The notes under the pieces are model-generated. The model saw nothing but the letters and a program-made list of their open reading frames with translations, searched no databases and was not told the origin of the DNA. This document shows positions 6,250 to 6,260 of a stretch of 6,260 nt of DNA, one piece after another. How positions within the stretch are numbered: the first letter of the stretch is position 1; every line of letters starts with the position of its first letter. This stretch comes from CAZONU01 sp965370045 (GTDB lineage Bacteria; Planctomycetota; SZUA-567; JAKLDR01). The position numbers were made by a program, and so were the translations under genes. The DNA lies in assembly GCA_965370045.1 (NCBI GenBank), contig CBDUSI010000172.1:1-6260 (forward strand), given 5' to 3'.

Positions 6250-6260
6250 CTGAACCAGAG

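Overview
The window holds essentially one gene: a 2,066-codon open reading frame on the minus strand (stop at 49-51, first in-frame ATG in the window at 6247-6249) that fills about 99% of the sequence. The DNA is very G+C rich, with strong G/C bias at third codon positions. The predicted product is an exported protein of roughly 230 kDa. It has an N-terminal signal sequence, a helical repeat-like domain, a long array of beta-sandwich segments resembling the macroglobulin (MG) domains of alpha-2-macroglobulins, two low-complexity linkers, a second helical domain and a C-terminal beta module. From remembered sequence signatures it matches a large, poorly characterised protein family that I associate mainly with Planctomycetes and related bacteria. 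A high-G+C planctomycete or PVC-group relative is therefore the most likely source; this is inference from one gene without a database search.

Layout, read in the gene's direction (right to left): 6250-6260 is an 11-base remnant upstream of the ATG cluster, with no stop and no Shine-Dalgarno sequence. 6196-6249 encodes the signal peptide. 5020-6195 encodes the helical N-terminal domain. 3250-5019 encodes the MG-like beta array. 3058-3195 encodes a Gly/Arg/Tyr-rich segment at the place where a bait region would sit. 2314-3057 encodes the post-bait region with an ACHELNFWLYRKD motif. 2101-2310 encodes a Gly/Pro/Lys-rich linker. 1330-2100 encodes a second beta-rich region. 640-1329 encodes a second helical domain. 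52-639 encodes the C-terminal beta module. 1-48 is non-coding with respect to this gene, but may be the tail of a convergent plus-strand gene whose TAG overlaps this gene's TAG in the palindrome CTAG.

No RNA gene, insertion sequence, CRISPR array or convincing terminator is visible. The long plus-strand reading frames, including one of about 1,100 codons, are explained by codon bias of the minus-strand gene. The most interesting point is the protein: a very large macroglobulin-like molecule with no CxEQ thioester, a putative bait-like insert and extra helical domains. Its biological role is unknown.
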